Positions 12,462 through 23,258 of a stretch of DNA of 41,812 nucleotides are shown here, piece after piece. Source of the stretch: Hirudo medicinalis (Eukaryota > Annelida > Clitellata > Hirudinida > Hirudinidae); assembly GCA_011800805.1 (NCBI GenBank), contig MPNW01000704.1, positions 22,584-64,395 of the forward strand, given 5' to 3'. Both the position numbers and the translations under genes were made by a program. Positions within the stretch are counted from its first letter, which is position 1. Each line of letters opens with the position of its first letter. The notes beneath the pieces are model-generated. The model saw nothing but the letters and a program-made list of their open reading frames with translations. It did not search any database and was not told the origin of the DNA.

Positions 12462-15400
12462 TTATTATTATTATTGCCGTCGTCGTCGCCATCGTCATCA
12501 TCACCATCATAATGGGCGACTAATTAATGACCAAATGAGTTATTGTTTTGGATCAATCAGCACCAAGACTCAATCCACAGCACCACTTTGGCAGTTCAAA
12601 GGATGAGTTCTGCAACTGCCATCAGCACATCACCGACACCTGTGACTAACAGTTCCAACCACCAAAGTCCCCAAAAGTAGATTTTAACTTCCATTAAAAC
12701 AAAATATGGTTAAATATTAATATTTAAATCATCTCACTTTGCGAGATCCACGTGCCTCTGAAAACACGTGATCAATGGCCAGCAAGATGGCGTATCGAAG
12801 GTTAGTCTTGTAGCCTCTGTGTGGCAGTCTGCCAATAGCTTCCACCACTTCTCTGGTTCTAGAGGATGTAAAAATGTTTCTAAAATCACTTTTATTGCAC
12901 ATAATTCATCAAATAATTAAATAAATAATAATTATTACTATGGATAATATAACTATCATTAAAATAATTATAATAATAACAACAACAATAATATCAATTA
13001 TTACTAATTATAACTTGTTACTCATTAAAAAAATTACTAACGTGGTATATGTGTTGAAATAAAACTCAATAGAAGCTTCCTCTGCAAAGGTCACCAGAGC
13101 GACCTTGACCCAGCCTGACCCGACAGGTAGTCTGAGGACAAGTTCTTGTAAGGCAGGTAGGACGTACTGGTAGTACAAATCCCTTCCTACGTTCGTCGAC
13201 GTATCCACGAGGATTGCCAGGTCCAACGCCTTGCAATCACCTTTAAATTTATTTAACCGATCCTTTGAGTGCCTTATGTGAAGTGTGAAGGATGTGAAGG
13301 CACTTTTTAATCGATCTACCATTTATATAGCCCCCTACCAGAGGGCGATCCCTTCAGTCCACATCATCTTAGTCATGCAACGGACTTTAATCAAATAAAT
13401 AAATAAATAAGAGCGCGATCCCTGGCGGTGCAGGCTGGGTTTCGAACACGACACATTACGACTGTTGCCATTACCGCCGCATGCAGGAACGCAATATGCC
13501 CTGCAAAATGCCAACCATTTTATTAATTTTTAAATAACAAATTAATGACCATTATCATTTGCTGACTTTAATTTTACTCACTTACCTTTATCATGTGCCA
13601 AATTCAAACAATCACCTGGTTTGATTGAAACAGGGGCTCTTGAGGTAATAAAGGTTGGACTGATTGAGGTGGTTGATTTTGGCGGTACGCTGTCGGACAC
13701 GTGCTGGCAGACGTTATCTATGAGGTAGATGAGGAAACTGTTGAGTCGTGTAAACTCATCAACCAGGTAAAGGTGCACAGAATCGGAGTTTGTGCTGATA
13801 TTCGTCCAAAGGGTTACTTTCAGTTCGTGGCTTCTGGCCAGAGTTACACCGACCACGAACACGTGGGCCTGCTCCTTGACCACTGAAGCCTCGAAGAGAA
13901 CCTGCTCGACTGGATCTTCTGCTGGGTATTCGTAGCTGACGAGAAGCAACATCTTCGGAACATTACGACTGGATTCGAGCAGAATCGAGTTGGCTTTTCG
14001 GAAAACGTCCACCATGTTGACCTGAGAAGTTGAACTCGTAAAATCATCTTCAAAAGAAATTGAAAAGCTCAGTATGTGAATTTGTCGGAAAATAAATTAT
14101 TGATTTCAGGTATTACTAATTATCGACTAGCAACCTTGGTCTGCCCTGAGAGACGGATGCCATCGATGGCTCTTTCCACAGCTGCTGAATCAGAAGAGGA
14201 CTCAAAATGCAAGACCACATTCACGTCTCGGTTGTAAGTCAAGACAGAGAACCTTGTGTCTCCTTGACCCACATCGAATGCCTGAACAAAACTCTTCAGA
14301 AACTTCAGGTAATAATCAATCCAAATGCCCGATGTTTCGACGTAGTTGGCGATCCCAGAAGAAGTGTCCACGGCAAGAACGATGTCTGATCTCCCTGGAC
14401 AAGCAACACCTTCGGAAGTAAAAGAATCATGACGACCAGCAATTCAGGGCAAGAGAAAAGTTTTACTCCTCAAATCCTCGAGAAGTCTTCAAACCTGATC
14501 CGTATTGAGAGCAGATGACGTTGGCAAGTTGTCCCACTTTTGCCACCATGAAGGTGTAGCCACCCGTTGCGATGACATTCCTCCGAGAACCCAACAGTCC
14601 ACTCAGGTATCCGACCAAATTGCCCCTGATGTCGACAGCCACGACGTGGGTGGAGTCTGAAAGTTGCTTTACTTCATTTTCGAATGCCCCCTGGTCGTCC
14701 AAGATGGGGTCGCTCAGTATTAGAACGACGACTTGTGAACTGTTCGTACGGAAACCATTTGCCTCCGTGAAGACCTGGATGGGACGTTTTATGAAGAATA
14801 ATTTTTAATAATATGCAAAATAATTAAACATTGAATTAGACATTTTAGAAAACAAATTATGAATTACTTTCGTCCTGATGTTGACGAGGGCCAGTGTGGG
14901 ATTCGTCTGACCGGATGAGTGCTGACTCTCTGGGATGCTGTCAATGGCAAATTTCACTGCTTCTTTGTCAAAGTAGGAGTTCAGCCAGAAAGGATTGTTG
15001 GCAGCGTACATGTTGTAAGTCACCAAGGACACTCTCACTGAGCTGGAACCAACTGGCATAAAATTCAGGAATTCGTTCATGAAGGTTCGAGCGAGGGTCC
15101 AGTCTGATGCTGAACTTGGTACACTGATGGCAAATACTAGGTCGAGGCTCCTACAGCCTGTGTTGGAGCAAAACAAAATTTAGAAACCCAAATATTATTC
15201 TCACAATTAAATCGAATTTCAAAAAGAAATAAATGGCCAAAGGATAAACAAAGAGTATCTCAAGTCTCAAAATTCAAATCACGATACAACGGCGAAATAA
15301 TTTTGAAAAGAAAACAAAAAATACAAATTTCCTGAATCGAATCCATTTCCTGAATCCATCAAGAACGAAAACCATGCCCCGAGCACGCGGGCTTTGGAGC

Positions 15401-17338
15401 ACATCTCGCTAAAACCTATAAAAAATTCATGGAACAGAAGCAGGAAATTGCATCCGGACGGAACGAGGCACACCTGTTTCATTGATTGCAGGAGAATAAC
15501 AAGTGGCATTCTGGACCTTCTTGAGGATGGTACTGAGGCCAGTAAAATCTGGTGCTGTCCAGTAATTCTGGTCTTTCAGCTGAGGAGGTGATGAAATTGA
15601 CCTCAGCTGCTTTTCGTCGATGTCGTCTGCGTGTTGAGCGAATGGAATGATTGTTGTAATTATTTTTGTACTTCATTTATATAGCGCCATATGCATAGCG
15701 TCAGAGGCGCTTCTTGTTAACCATTTATATAGCGCTCCTTCCCAAGGGTGCTTGCGGCAGTGCAGGCCGGGTTTCGAACACGACACATTACGACTGTTGC
15801 CATTACCGCCGCATGCAGGAACGCAACCCATTCGGCCAACCTGCACGCCTATAATAAATAAATTATTTGAATAAAAAACTTTCATTAGATACTTCCAGAC
15901 CAGTAATTCCAATGGCATAGACCGTGATCCCAGCATAGTAGGCCGCGGTCGCCTCCGGTACCGTGAATTGAGCGTTGATGGTAGCTTTACCGTCTGTTAT
16001 CACGATGGCGATGTGTGGTACGCCGTATCTGAGTGATCGATGAGACATTTTCAACTTAATCTCAGTTTTTTGTTTGCCATGTTTCATTACGAATACAATT
16101 TCAAATAGTTTGTGTTTAATCTCGTGAGGAATCTCTTGCAAAACAAATGTTTGTTTAATAAAAAAATTTAAAAAAAAAAAACCAAAAAAAACAATCGGTG
16201 CAATCACCTCCCGCCTCTGTCGAGTGCAAACATATTTCTGACGAGTTTTATCCCTCGTAGGTGTTCGTGTTGCCATTTCCAGGACCCAGAGCCCTGATGG
16301 TTCTGACAATCTCTGACACGTCGAACATGGTGTTTAGCTGAAAGCGAGAGATGGCATAATTTCCGAACGTGGCCAGACCCACGTGGGTGTTTTCGTAACC
16401 CACGTCCAGTCCTTCGACGATGGAGACGACGAAGTCTTTGATCAGCTCCCAATTGTCCCAGGAGCCGTTTGCCGGATTCCTGTCGCGAATGCTGCCCGAG
16501 TGGTCCAAGAGGAAGATGACATCGCTTTTGATGCTGCAAGTCCGCTTGTCTTCTGTTCGGACTTCATGCGTTGAATGTAATAGATTTATTCTTTCAGAGT
16601 GAATTTTTACTTTTCAAATAGATATCGGAATTTGTATTTGTTTGTTTTGTTTTAGATTTTTGATAATTAAGGAGACCGCGAATCAAATGTGTTCTGCTCG
16701 AAATTGCAGCACTTGCTTATTTCAATATTTTGGTAAATATTGAAAAATTATATATAAAAAATAAAAAAATATAAAAATATGTCATATATAAAAAAATAAA
16801 AATAAAAAGCCGATGAGAACTGGTGATGAATGAGGTTTCTTATTTTGAGAAATAAATTTCAGTTACATTTTATTTAATTACACATAACTAATTAAATACA
16901 TCAATTACACAATTATGAGGTATTAAGAATTAAATACTGGAATAGTAAATTTGATCGATACGACAATATCTGTTCGTGTTGAAACTTGTCAAAAATTTCT
17001 GCAATGCGTCAAACTAGAGCCTCTCATTTGTGGCCAAATATCCTGTGATTCCCAAGTCAATAAAACCAGCTTTTACTGCCACAAAATTCACCTCTTACTT
17101 CGCTATTACCTCGTTTGATGACCCAACAAGGTCAGCACTCAAGTTATGTTTACATCACATTTAGAATCGTCTCGATATTGAAGCACCATCCGTCTTTTGC
17201 GAGAGTGGTAAACAAACAATACAGTTGTTCTTTTTTTCGTAAACTAATTGAACAATTAAATCCAAGAATTTTAGGAAATCCATGGCAAATAATAGTACCT
17301 CCTGGAATCAAGGTAAGAGTAGCCCAAAGCAGAATCAT
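6395..17338 (-). CDS. Secreted multi-domain vWA/EGF extracellular protein (7 vWA, 3 EGF)
   Basis: Twenty-two exons were spliced by hand, giving about 1,530 residues. The exons are 17299-17338 (signal peptide [13 protein letters not shown]), 16208-16552, 15880-16028, 15474-15626 (vWA1), 14868-15157, 14495-14774 (vWA2), 14135-14409, 13586-14021 (vWA3), 13042-13240, 12738-12858, 11971-12223 (vWA4), 11720-11836 (EGF1), about 11368-11645, 10719-10870, 10160-10307 (vWA5), 9291-9407 (EGF2), 8925-9139, 8659-8838, 8173-8344 (vWA6), 7839-7952 (EGF3), 7366-7661, 6395-6673 (vWA7, stop). Each vWA begins with a Cys just before the first strand and ends with a Cys, as in matrilins and collagen-type vWA domains. 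The EGF exons have six cysteines each. vWA1 (DHSGS, TNT, ITDG) and vWA7 (DVSGS, RTN, MTDG) have the full MIDAS metal site; the middle domains have lost parts of it. The likely role is extracellular matrix or adhesion. Two lesions are visible: a one-base frameshift near 16250 and a TGA at 11365-11367. The signal exon is the least certain. An annotation pipeline may split this into several genes. Confidence 0.85.
6720..6895. repeat. TTG/CTG microsatellite in the last intron of the vWA gene
   Basis: A TTG-rich tract with GAGTTGTTG interruptions lies between the two exons of vWA7. Confidence 0.75.
7145..7335. repeat. CATC (ATCC) tetranucleotide repeat
   Basis: A degenerate CCAT/CATC array follows the donor of the vWA7 first exon. 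The Met-Asp-Gly-Arg-rich frames here are artefacts of the repeat. Confidence 0.8.
8372..8430. repeat. TA dinucleotide repeat
   Basis: Two TATATA blocks separated by GTTATAT lie in the intron between the second and third exons of vWA6. Confidence 0.8.
9685..9960. repeat. CCAT tetranucleotide array with a single N
   Basis: A CATC/CCGT/CATC array in the intron between EGF2 and the last exon of vWA5. The N at 9829 marks a join, so the true array length is unknown. Confidence 0.8.
10941..11070 (+). mobile_element. tRNA-derived SINE copy, 5'-truncated, in the vWA5 intron
   Basis: It runs from GCGTTCCTGCATG through a degenerate B box to GGGGCGCTATATAAATGG and the tail TAGATCGATTAAAAAGTGC. The A-box half is missing. 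The tail matches the copies at 13275-13495 and 41311-41450, defining one subfamily. Confidence 0.75.
11213..11362. repeat. CAA/CAG microsatellite
   Basis: An AACAAC/CAGCAA array immediately downstream of the first exon of vWA5. It may affect where that exon ends. Confidence 0.8.
12420..12512. repeat. ATT then CATCGTC microsatellite
   Basis: A simple repeat in the intron between the second and third exons of vWA4. Confidence 0.75.
13275..13495 (-). mobile_element. tRNA-derived SINE copy in the vWA3-vWA4 intron
   Basis: On the minus strand it has the conserved GCATGCGGCGGTAATGGCAA body, B box GTTCGAAACCC, and the GGGGGCTATATAAATGGTAG tail with AGATCGATT and AAAAAGTGCC. An insertion of about 60 bases, including an AAAT run (13395-13410), separates body and tail. 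The A box is lost. Confidence 0.75.
15668..15850 (-). mobile_element. Full-length tRNA-derived SINE in a vWA1 intron
   Basis: The minus-strand copy runs from GGCGTGCAGGTTGGCCGAATG through the A box TGGCCGAATGG, B box GTTCGAAACCC and GGAGCGCTATATAAATGG to a second block, AGCGCCTCTGACGCTATGCA ... GGCGCTATATAAATGAAG. It matches 17829-18012 along its whole length. It is inserted between the second and third exons of vWA1. Confidence 0.85.
16555..17298 (-). other. First intron of the vWA/EGF gene
   Basis: AT-rich DNA with a run of TAAAAAATA-type sequence near 16745-16810 and no recognisable coding sequence. It separates the proposed signal-peptide exon from vWA1; the phases (1 and 1) match. Confidence 0.45.
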
Positions 17339-17497
17339 GCTTGAATGACTGTTTCCATGCAATTTAGCAAGAACATTCCAGACTCGTACTTTTCCAACTA
17401 TAAAATTCATAGTCTCTAATTTCTTCAAACCATGTTTAAAATGGGTGAAAATCCTCCTAGGGTCACCTCAACCACGAGTTATAAACACTCGACCTTC

Positions 17498-17617
17498 TCA
17501 AAACCATTCCTGATGAGGCTCTCGTGCACACCTGAATGGGCACCTGTAACACGTGGATGTGCTGCTATACCTGCCTCTTAGCAGGTATTTCTTGCAAACC
17601 GAGAATTTCTTCAGGGT
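17498..17617 (-). pseudogene. Possible relic of a piggyBac-type transposase C-terminus
   Basis: A 39-codon minus-strand frame ending in TGA contains the pattern SVCKKYLLRGRYSSTSTCYR followed by CPFRCARE. This cysteine spacing, with an Arg/Thr pair ahead of the second Cys pair, recalls the C-terminal cross-brace zinc finger of piggyBac transposases. Nothing else of a transposase is visible, so this is a tentative relic call. Confidence 0.2.
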
Positions 17618-17828
17618 GGATTGAGTGTGAGGAGTTTTGAAATGGTGGATTTTTTTTTCGAAAAAGTGTTACAACTTAATTAAATTTACTCACTTTGAGA
17701 TTTTGGGTGATTATTCATAATATTAATTATTTTATTAATTATTTTATTATAGAAAAAAAGACAAATATTGGCACATGTTGAAAATGAAAATTTGTGATAT
17801 AAAATTAATGAAATCTTGGGACCAACTC

Positions 17829-18012
17829 GGCGTGCAGGTTGGCCGAATGGGTTTCGTTCCTGCATACGGCGGTAATGGCAACAGTCGTAATGTGTCGTGT
17901 TCGAAACCCAGCCTGCACTGCCGCAAGCGCCCTTGGGAAGGAGCGCTATATAAATGGTTTTTACAAGAAGCGCCTCCGACGTTATGCATGTGGCGCTACA
18001 TAAATGAACTAC
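17829..18012 (+). mobile_element. Full-length tRNA-derived SINE
   Basis: The best copy on the plus strand. The A box TGGCCGAATGG is at 17840-17850 and the B box GTTCGAAACCC at 17899-17909 (48 bases apart). Then come GGAGCGCTATATAAATGG at 17940-17957 and a second block with GCGCCTCCGACGTTATGCAT and GGCGCTACATAAATGAAC. The two promoter boxes in tRNA order and orientation identify it as RNA polymerase III-type and tRNA-derived. It lies just upstream of the vWA gene. Confidence 0.85.
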
Positions 18013-18297
18013 AACTCGGCATGTTCTTTCACTCAAAAGTTGAGATTCGTTTTTCTGCAAAATTATCTCAGAAATTATCTGAAAATTCATAACTTTCCCC
18101 AATGTTTGTTGTTCGTAAAAATTGTTATAATGCTCAGATTGCAAATATTATCATTAAAGATTATTGCTTAAGATGAGTAAGAATCGTCGTTACATTGTTG
18201 TCATTAAAGATAAACCCACCCAGGTATCACTCCGACGGCGTCAGGTATTTGCTCAAACTCTTCCAAATATTTAGTAGTTTTAATCAAGCTCGTCTGC

Positions 18298-18483
18298 TCA
18301 ATACGTCGATAATATTTGATTATCTTTACTTAAACCAATTTCTTTTAACAATTTCACAGGACCTATGATCTTGTCATCAATCGTAAAACTCTCATCATAC
18401 GTAGCTTCAGGGCACTTGACCACAACGTGACCAGTGTTGTCCAAATCCTGATTCCGGTGACCAAAATCCGACCTTCTTAACAA
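18298..18483 (-). pseudogene. Possible decayed non-LTR retrotransposon RT C-terminus
   Basis: The minus-strand frame carries NTGHVVVKCPEA followed after a spacer by LLKEIGLS. This resembles the end of non-LTR reverse transcriptase ORFs, where a C-C-H-C knuckle with H-x4-C is followed by a short LLxFIKxTG-like motif. The first two cysteines of the knuckle are not recognisable. It is a short relic sitting between the vWA gene and FANCA; identification is tentative. Confidence 0.3.
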
Positions 18484-18643
18484 TCTAAGACATACTTTTA
18501 CACAAATGTTTTTCTCAAGTTAAGCAACTAACCAAGCGTTACTAAGCTAAGGTTCGACTTGAGAAAATCATAAATTGTAAAAAAACGAAGACATACATTT
18601 TGAAATCCCTGCAACAATTTGGGTGAAGTCCACCAAGGCTTTA

Positions 18644-21600
18644 TCAGCGATATTTAAAAATACACGATTTTATCAAAACATCGGAATTGTTCAAGACATC
18701 GTCGTTAATGTCCTTAAACTTGATTTTCGGCGCCTTTACCAAGTAGTTGACCAAAGCTTGTGAGGCCTCCCCCGTGGTGGAAAAGGGTCGAGAGTACAAT
18801 GCCAAACGGTCAATACCGGGCTTGTCAAAAAACTCATTAAAGTCCTTGTAACAGTCAAGAATGGAGTTCAAAAAGTCCACACTGAGAGCAGACGACTGAC
18901 AAAACTGCTCCTTTCCCGCCAAGTGAACGAACGTCGACATCATGGCACACGTCCACATGGAGTGAACGAAATCTGGCACCGTCAGGAATAAAATTTTACC
19001 GACTTTTCCAGAATGATTGCACCTGCAAACTTCGACAAACAAATCCGGGCGAGCCTCGAATCTGTTGGAGACGGAAGCGAACGAGACCCTCTGCTCTCCG
19101 CCTCTGACAGCCTGTTGAATGCAGGAAGCAATTTCCACAGAGGCACTGAACACTTCGATAGAATTCTTTTCCAGGTCCAGGAAGAGAGCTGCGGCAACTC
19201 TCCGATCGACGGGAACGTTCAAATCGGTCGAACTCGCCGAGCGTTGGATTTCGTTGAAAATGTTTTTCAAAGAGCAATCTTCCCTCGTGTAGACGTCCGA
19301 GAGTAGGATGCTTTTCCAGTGGTGAAAAACGGAAAAGGTAAACAAGGGAACTCTGGCGAAGAATTCCTTGGGATCGAAAGAAGCGACTCGCGACAGGCCT
19401 TGGAGAATGTGCAGGGTGAGGTTGAAGTTGAGTGCAAAGAAACTTCCAGAAGCTGCATTCCTCAGATTGAAATTGATGAAAGTAATCAGGCAAGAAAGTC
19501 CTTTGTTAATCGTGTCGGGGGAAGAGCCGACGGTCGTCGTGGAATTCGAAACGAGAAGCGTCGGAGGAAGCATCGTCAGGAGTTTGAGAACTTTTTCGAT
19601 GGACAACATTTCTGAAAATCTTTTCCCGTTCTCAGCTGCCTCGGAAGGAAGTTCTTCGGCAAGATTCTTAAAAACCCTGTCTACGCCCTCCCAAAGCCAG
19701 GGCCTGTGACCCCGATCGACGGGCACGTGACACGCCAGATTCTGCCGGGAAAAAACAGTTTAACTAAAAGTTATTTCCATTTCGAGTCCAGAAATTGAAC
19801 TCAACTCCAAACCTGCAACAGATAAATGAAGCTTAAGAATTTATCCTCTTTCCTGTCCTTTTGATCCTCATGACATTCGAAACAACTCTTGGTGGTCGTG
19901 CTGCCCCAGGAGCACAAAGTCTCAAAAACTTCTATGCAATATTTTTCCAATCTGGTTCTTTCCTCGTCCTGACCATCGGAAAGGACGTACTTGCCAGAGT
20001 GAACGACCCACATGAAATAATCCTCGATGACCGAGAAATCTCTGACTGCGTCCGTGCAGTTCATCTCAAACGTCATCCATTTTTTGAAAGTCATCGAACT
20101 GTGGAACATTTTTTTGACAAACAATAAATCGAGAGCGACCCTCGAGCTTTCCTCTTCCATGCCTTCGATGCAATTCCTGACGTCGTCTTCGTCGCAACTC
20201 CTAAACCGGGGGTCGATCTTCGGAAGTCCGAAAATCAAGACGTCCACGAAAGCCTGGCGGACGAAACCCGTGTCGGGCTCCGCGTGCAAACCCTCTGCCG
20301 TGGCGACCGGCTTCCTCCCGTCGCTTTGGGACGACACGAGCGCCACGTAAGAACACACGAACGGGATTATCCTCCTCAGATGATTTGCGTCCTCGAATTT
20401 CACCAAATCCTCGACGTATTCAAGGAAGGTTTTCTCGCCGAACTTTACGACCCCGTAGGTTTCGGCGTCTGCCCGAATCCTCTGAAAGAAGAGGTCGGCA
20501 AGGCCCCCGTAGTGGCAAGGAGACAAGCGATCGGACCCGTCGGCGATCAGGTTTCCGGCCATCCGATAAACGTGCGCCAAGATTTCCTCGTGGTTCGATA
20601 GCATGAGAATTAGTTTGTCCAACCAAAGTGTGCGGGGAGTGTTTTGCGGGATTAGGAACGTTGTTTGGAGAATAAATTCCAAAATCATGTGAGATGCCTG
20701 GAAAACATTAAGAATAACTAATGACATTTATCATTAAAATCTAATTTAAAACGATTAAAAACGAGAAAACATATTAAACGATTCCAAGCAGACGTCCCAC
20801 GACATCACAAAAATATGACACTTTCAGAGATAAAAATTATGAATGCGAAAACCTAAAATAAATAATTATAAAAAAACCATAATAACCTTAAACAGCATAA
20901 TAAATATAATTAAAATTACGTAAAAATTACAACAACGATGAAATGACCCCAACGACCCGGTCAGACTCTCACCTGGCACAGTTCACCACCACTGAGCTGG
21001 TAGTCAGAAAGATCGATGACAACGTCGACGGCGACAACTGGAGGAGCAGAGTTTTTGGACATCGCAAATAATTTTTCAGAAACTTGGCTCAAGCATTTAG
21101 TCAGACCTGGATTGAATTATCACACCTTGGTTGAGTGGTTAGGTGATGAATTCGTTGTAATGTGATGAGGAATTTTGTTAATTATGACGATTTAAACCAT
21201 AATATTATGGTGTAATATAATATAATATAATATTAACAACAATAATAATAAGGTATTCCTTAATTATAATTATAATAATGAATAATTACTAAAACAATTA
21301 TCATAATATTGACAATAATAACAACAACAGCAACAACAACAACAACAATCTCAAGCAATTAAACACGGCGATCGACATTCGAATAATAATTATTAATCAC
21401 AAATAACCACAACAACAACAACGAATATTGACGACCAACTTTCTTGAGTCCCTGACAACACAGAGTCTTGGAGGCTCTTGAGGGACACCTTCACCTGGTC
21501 CAACAAGGGAAGCAGAAGCACCTGCATCTCGTCGTCGTCGTCGTCGCTGCCAAAGCCTATCACACCTGAACGTGTAAATGTCGGAATCGTCGTTTCGAAC

Positions 21601-23222
21601 TCGATCAAAATGATTGATTGAAGCGATTGATTGAAATGATTGAATGTAGCATATTAATATATTATAGTGATGGTAGTATAGNNNNNNNNNNNNNNNNNNN
21701 NNNNNNNNNNNNNNNNNNNNNNNNNNNNNNNNNNNNNNNNNNNNNNNNNNNNNNNNNNNNNNNNNNNNNNNNNNNNNNNNNNNNNNNNNNNNNNNNNNNN
21801 NNNNNNNNNNNNNNNNNNNNNNNNNNNNNNNNNNNNNNNNNNNNNNNNNNNNNNNNNNNNNNNNNNNNNNNNNNNNNNNNNNNNNNNNNNNNNNNNNNNN
21901 NNNNNNNNNNNNNNNNNNNNNNNNNNNNNNNNNNNNNNNNNNNNNNNNNNNNNNNNNNNNNNNNNNNNNNNNNNNNNNNNNNNNNNNNNNNNNNNNNNNN
22001 NNNNNNNNNNNNNNNNNNNNNNNNNNNNNNNNNNNNNNNNNNNNNNNNNNNNTCACAGACAGGCAATTCCAACAGTCATCCTGAATCCGTCTTCCGGCAC
22101 GTCCTCGAATAAATTATGTTAAGAAGCTCACCTTCCACAAGTTCCAGTGCCAGTCGTTTGCACTCGCCTTCATATTTCTGGAGCATAACTGGAGGGATTT
22201 TCTGAGACCTGCAAAATATTGTCAAAATTAATTATGGGTGATATTAGCGAATTAATCGTTGAAATGAATTAATATAATAATTAATTGGTCTCCTTGTTTT
22301 ATATTATTACAATTCAGAGATCGATGAGAATCGTTCGAATATTCATCAATGTTATCGGCCAATAAATTCACGAAAGCAGTTTCAATAAATGGTAATTATA
22401 AAATAATATTTTACAACATTATCAGTGGTGTTGTTAGTGTTATGCTGTTATTATCATTATAACAATATTATTATTATTATTATTATTATTATCAGTATTA
22501 TTGTTGTTATTACTGTTGTTATATTATTTTCATTACTATTTTTATTACTATTGTTATATTATTATTATTATTATTATTATTTTTATGATTATTATTACTA
22601 ATATTATCATTACTATTATTATTGTAGTTGTTGTTGATGTTGTTATTCTTCCTTGTCCCGAATAAATAAAAAATCAACCTGTCGAGGGCCGATATGAGTT
22701 GCATCCTCTCGTCAGGCACACCTGGGAGCTTGAATGAGTCAATCAATGTCAATCATCTTTATTGATCACATTGTTCAATCAACTAGACATTAATTAGATC
22801 ACTAATAATCATCTTATTAACCATATATTAGCCACCATAAAAAGGATTTCGTAAAAAAAGAATTACGCAATATTCGTGGACATTTAAATGGTGATTAAAA
22901 AAATAATTTTAAATGCCAAAAAAAGAAAAATGGGACAAGAGATGCAATGATCACAATAAGACACAACCATGTGGATGAACGATGATAATGATGTGGTGAT
23001 GACGATGATGATGCCGTGGTGTTGATAATGATGAGATGTTGTTGATAATGATGAGATCTAAGATAAGTTCAAGTCGATGTTCTGACCGAAGGAAATAACT
23101 TACCAGTCGAGGCTTCAAGAGTACTGGCAGGAACCTTCCGACGAAGTACGGACGACTGAAGAGACTGCCAAACACAAACAGTTGAACACAATTAACAACT
23201 ATAACAACGACAACAACAATAT

Positions 23223-23258
<36 letters not shown>

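Noticed and set aside
19319..19709. Plus-strand frames of about 100 codons opposite FANCA
   Set aside because: They are shadows of the long FANCA terminal exon; the minus-strand frame has the family similarity.
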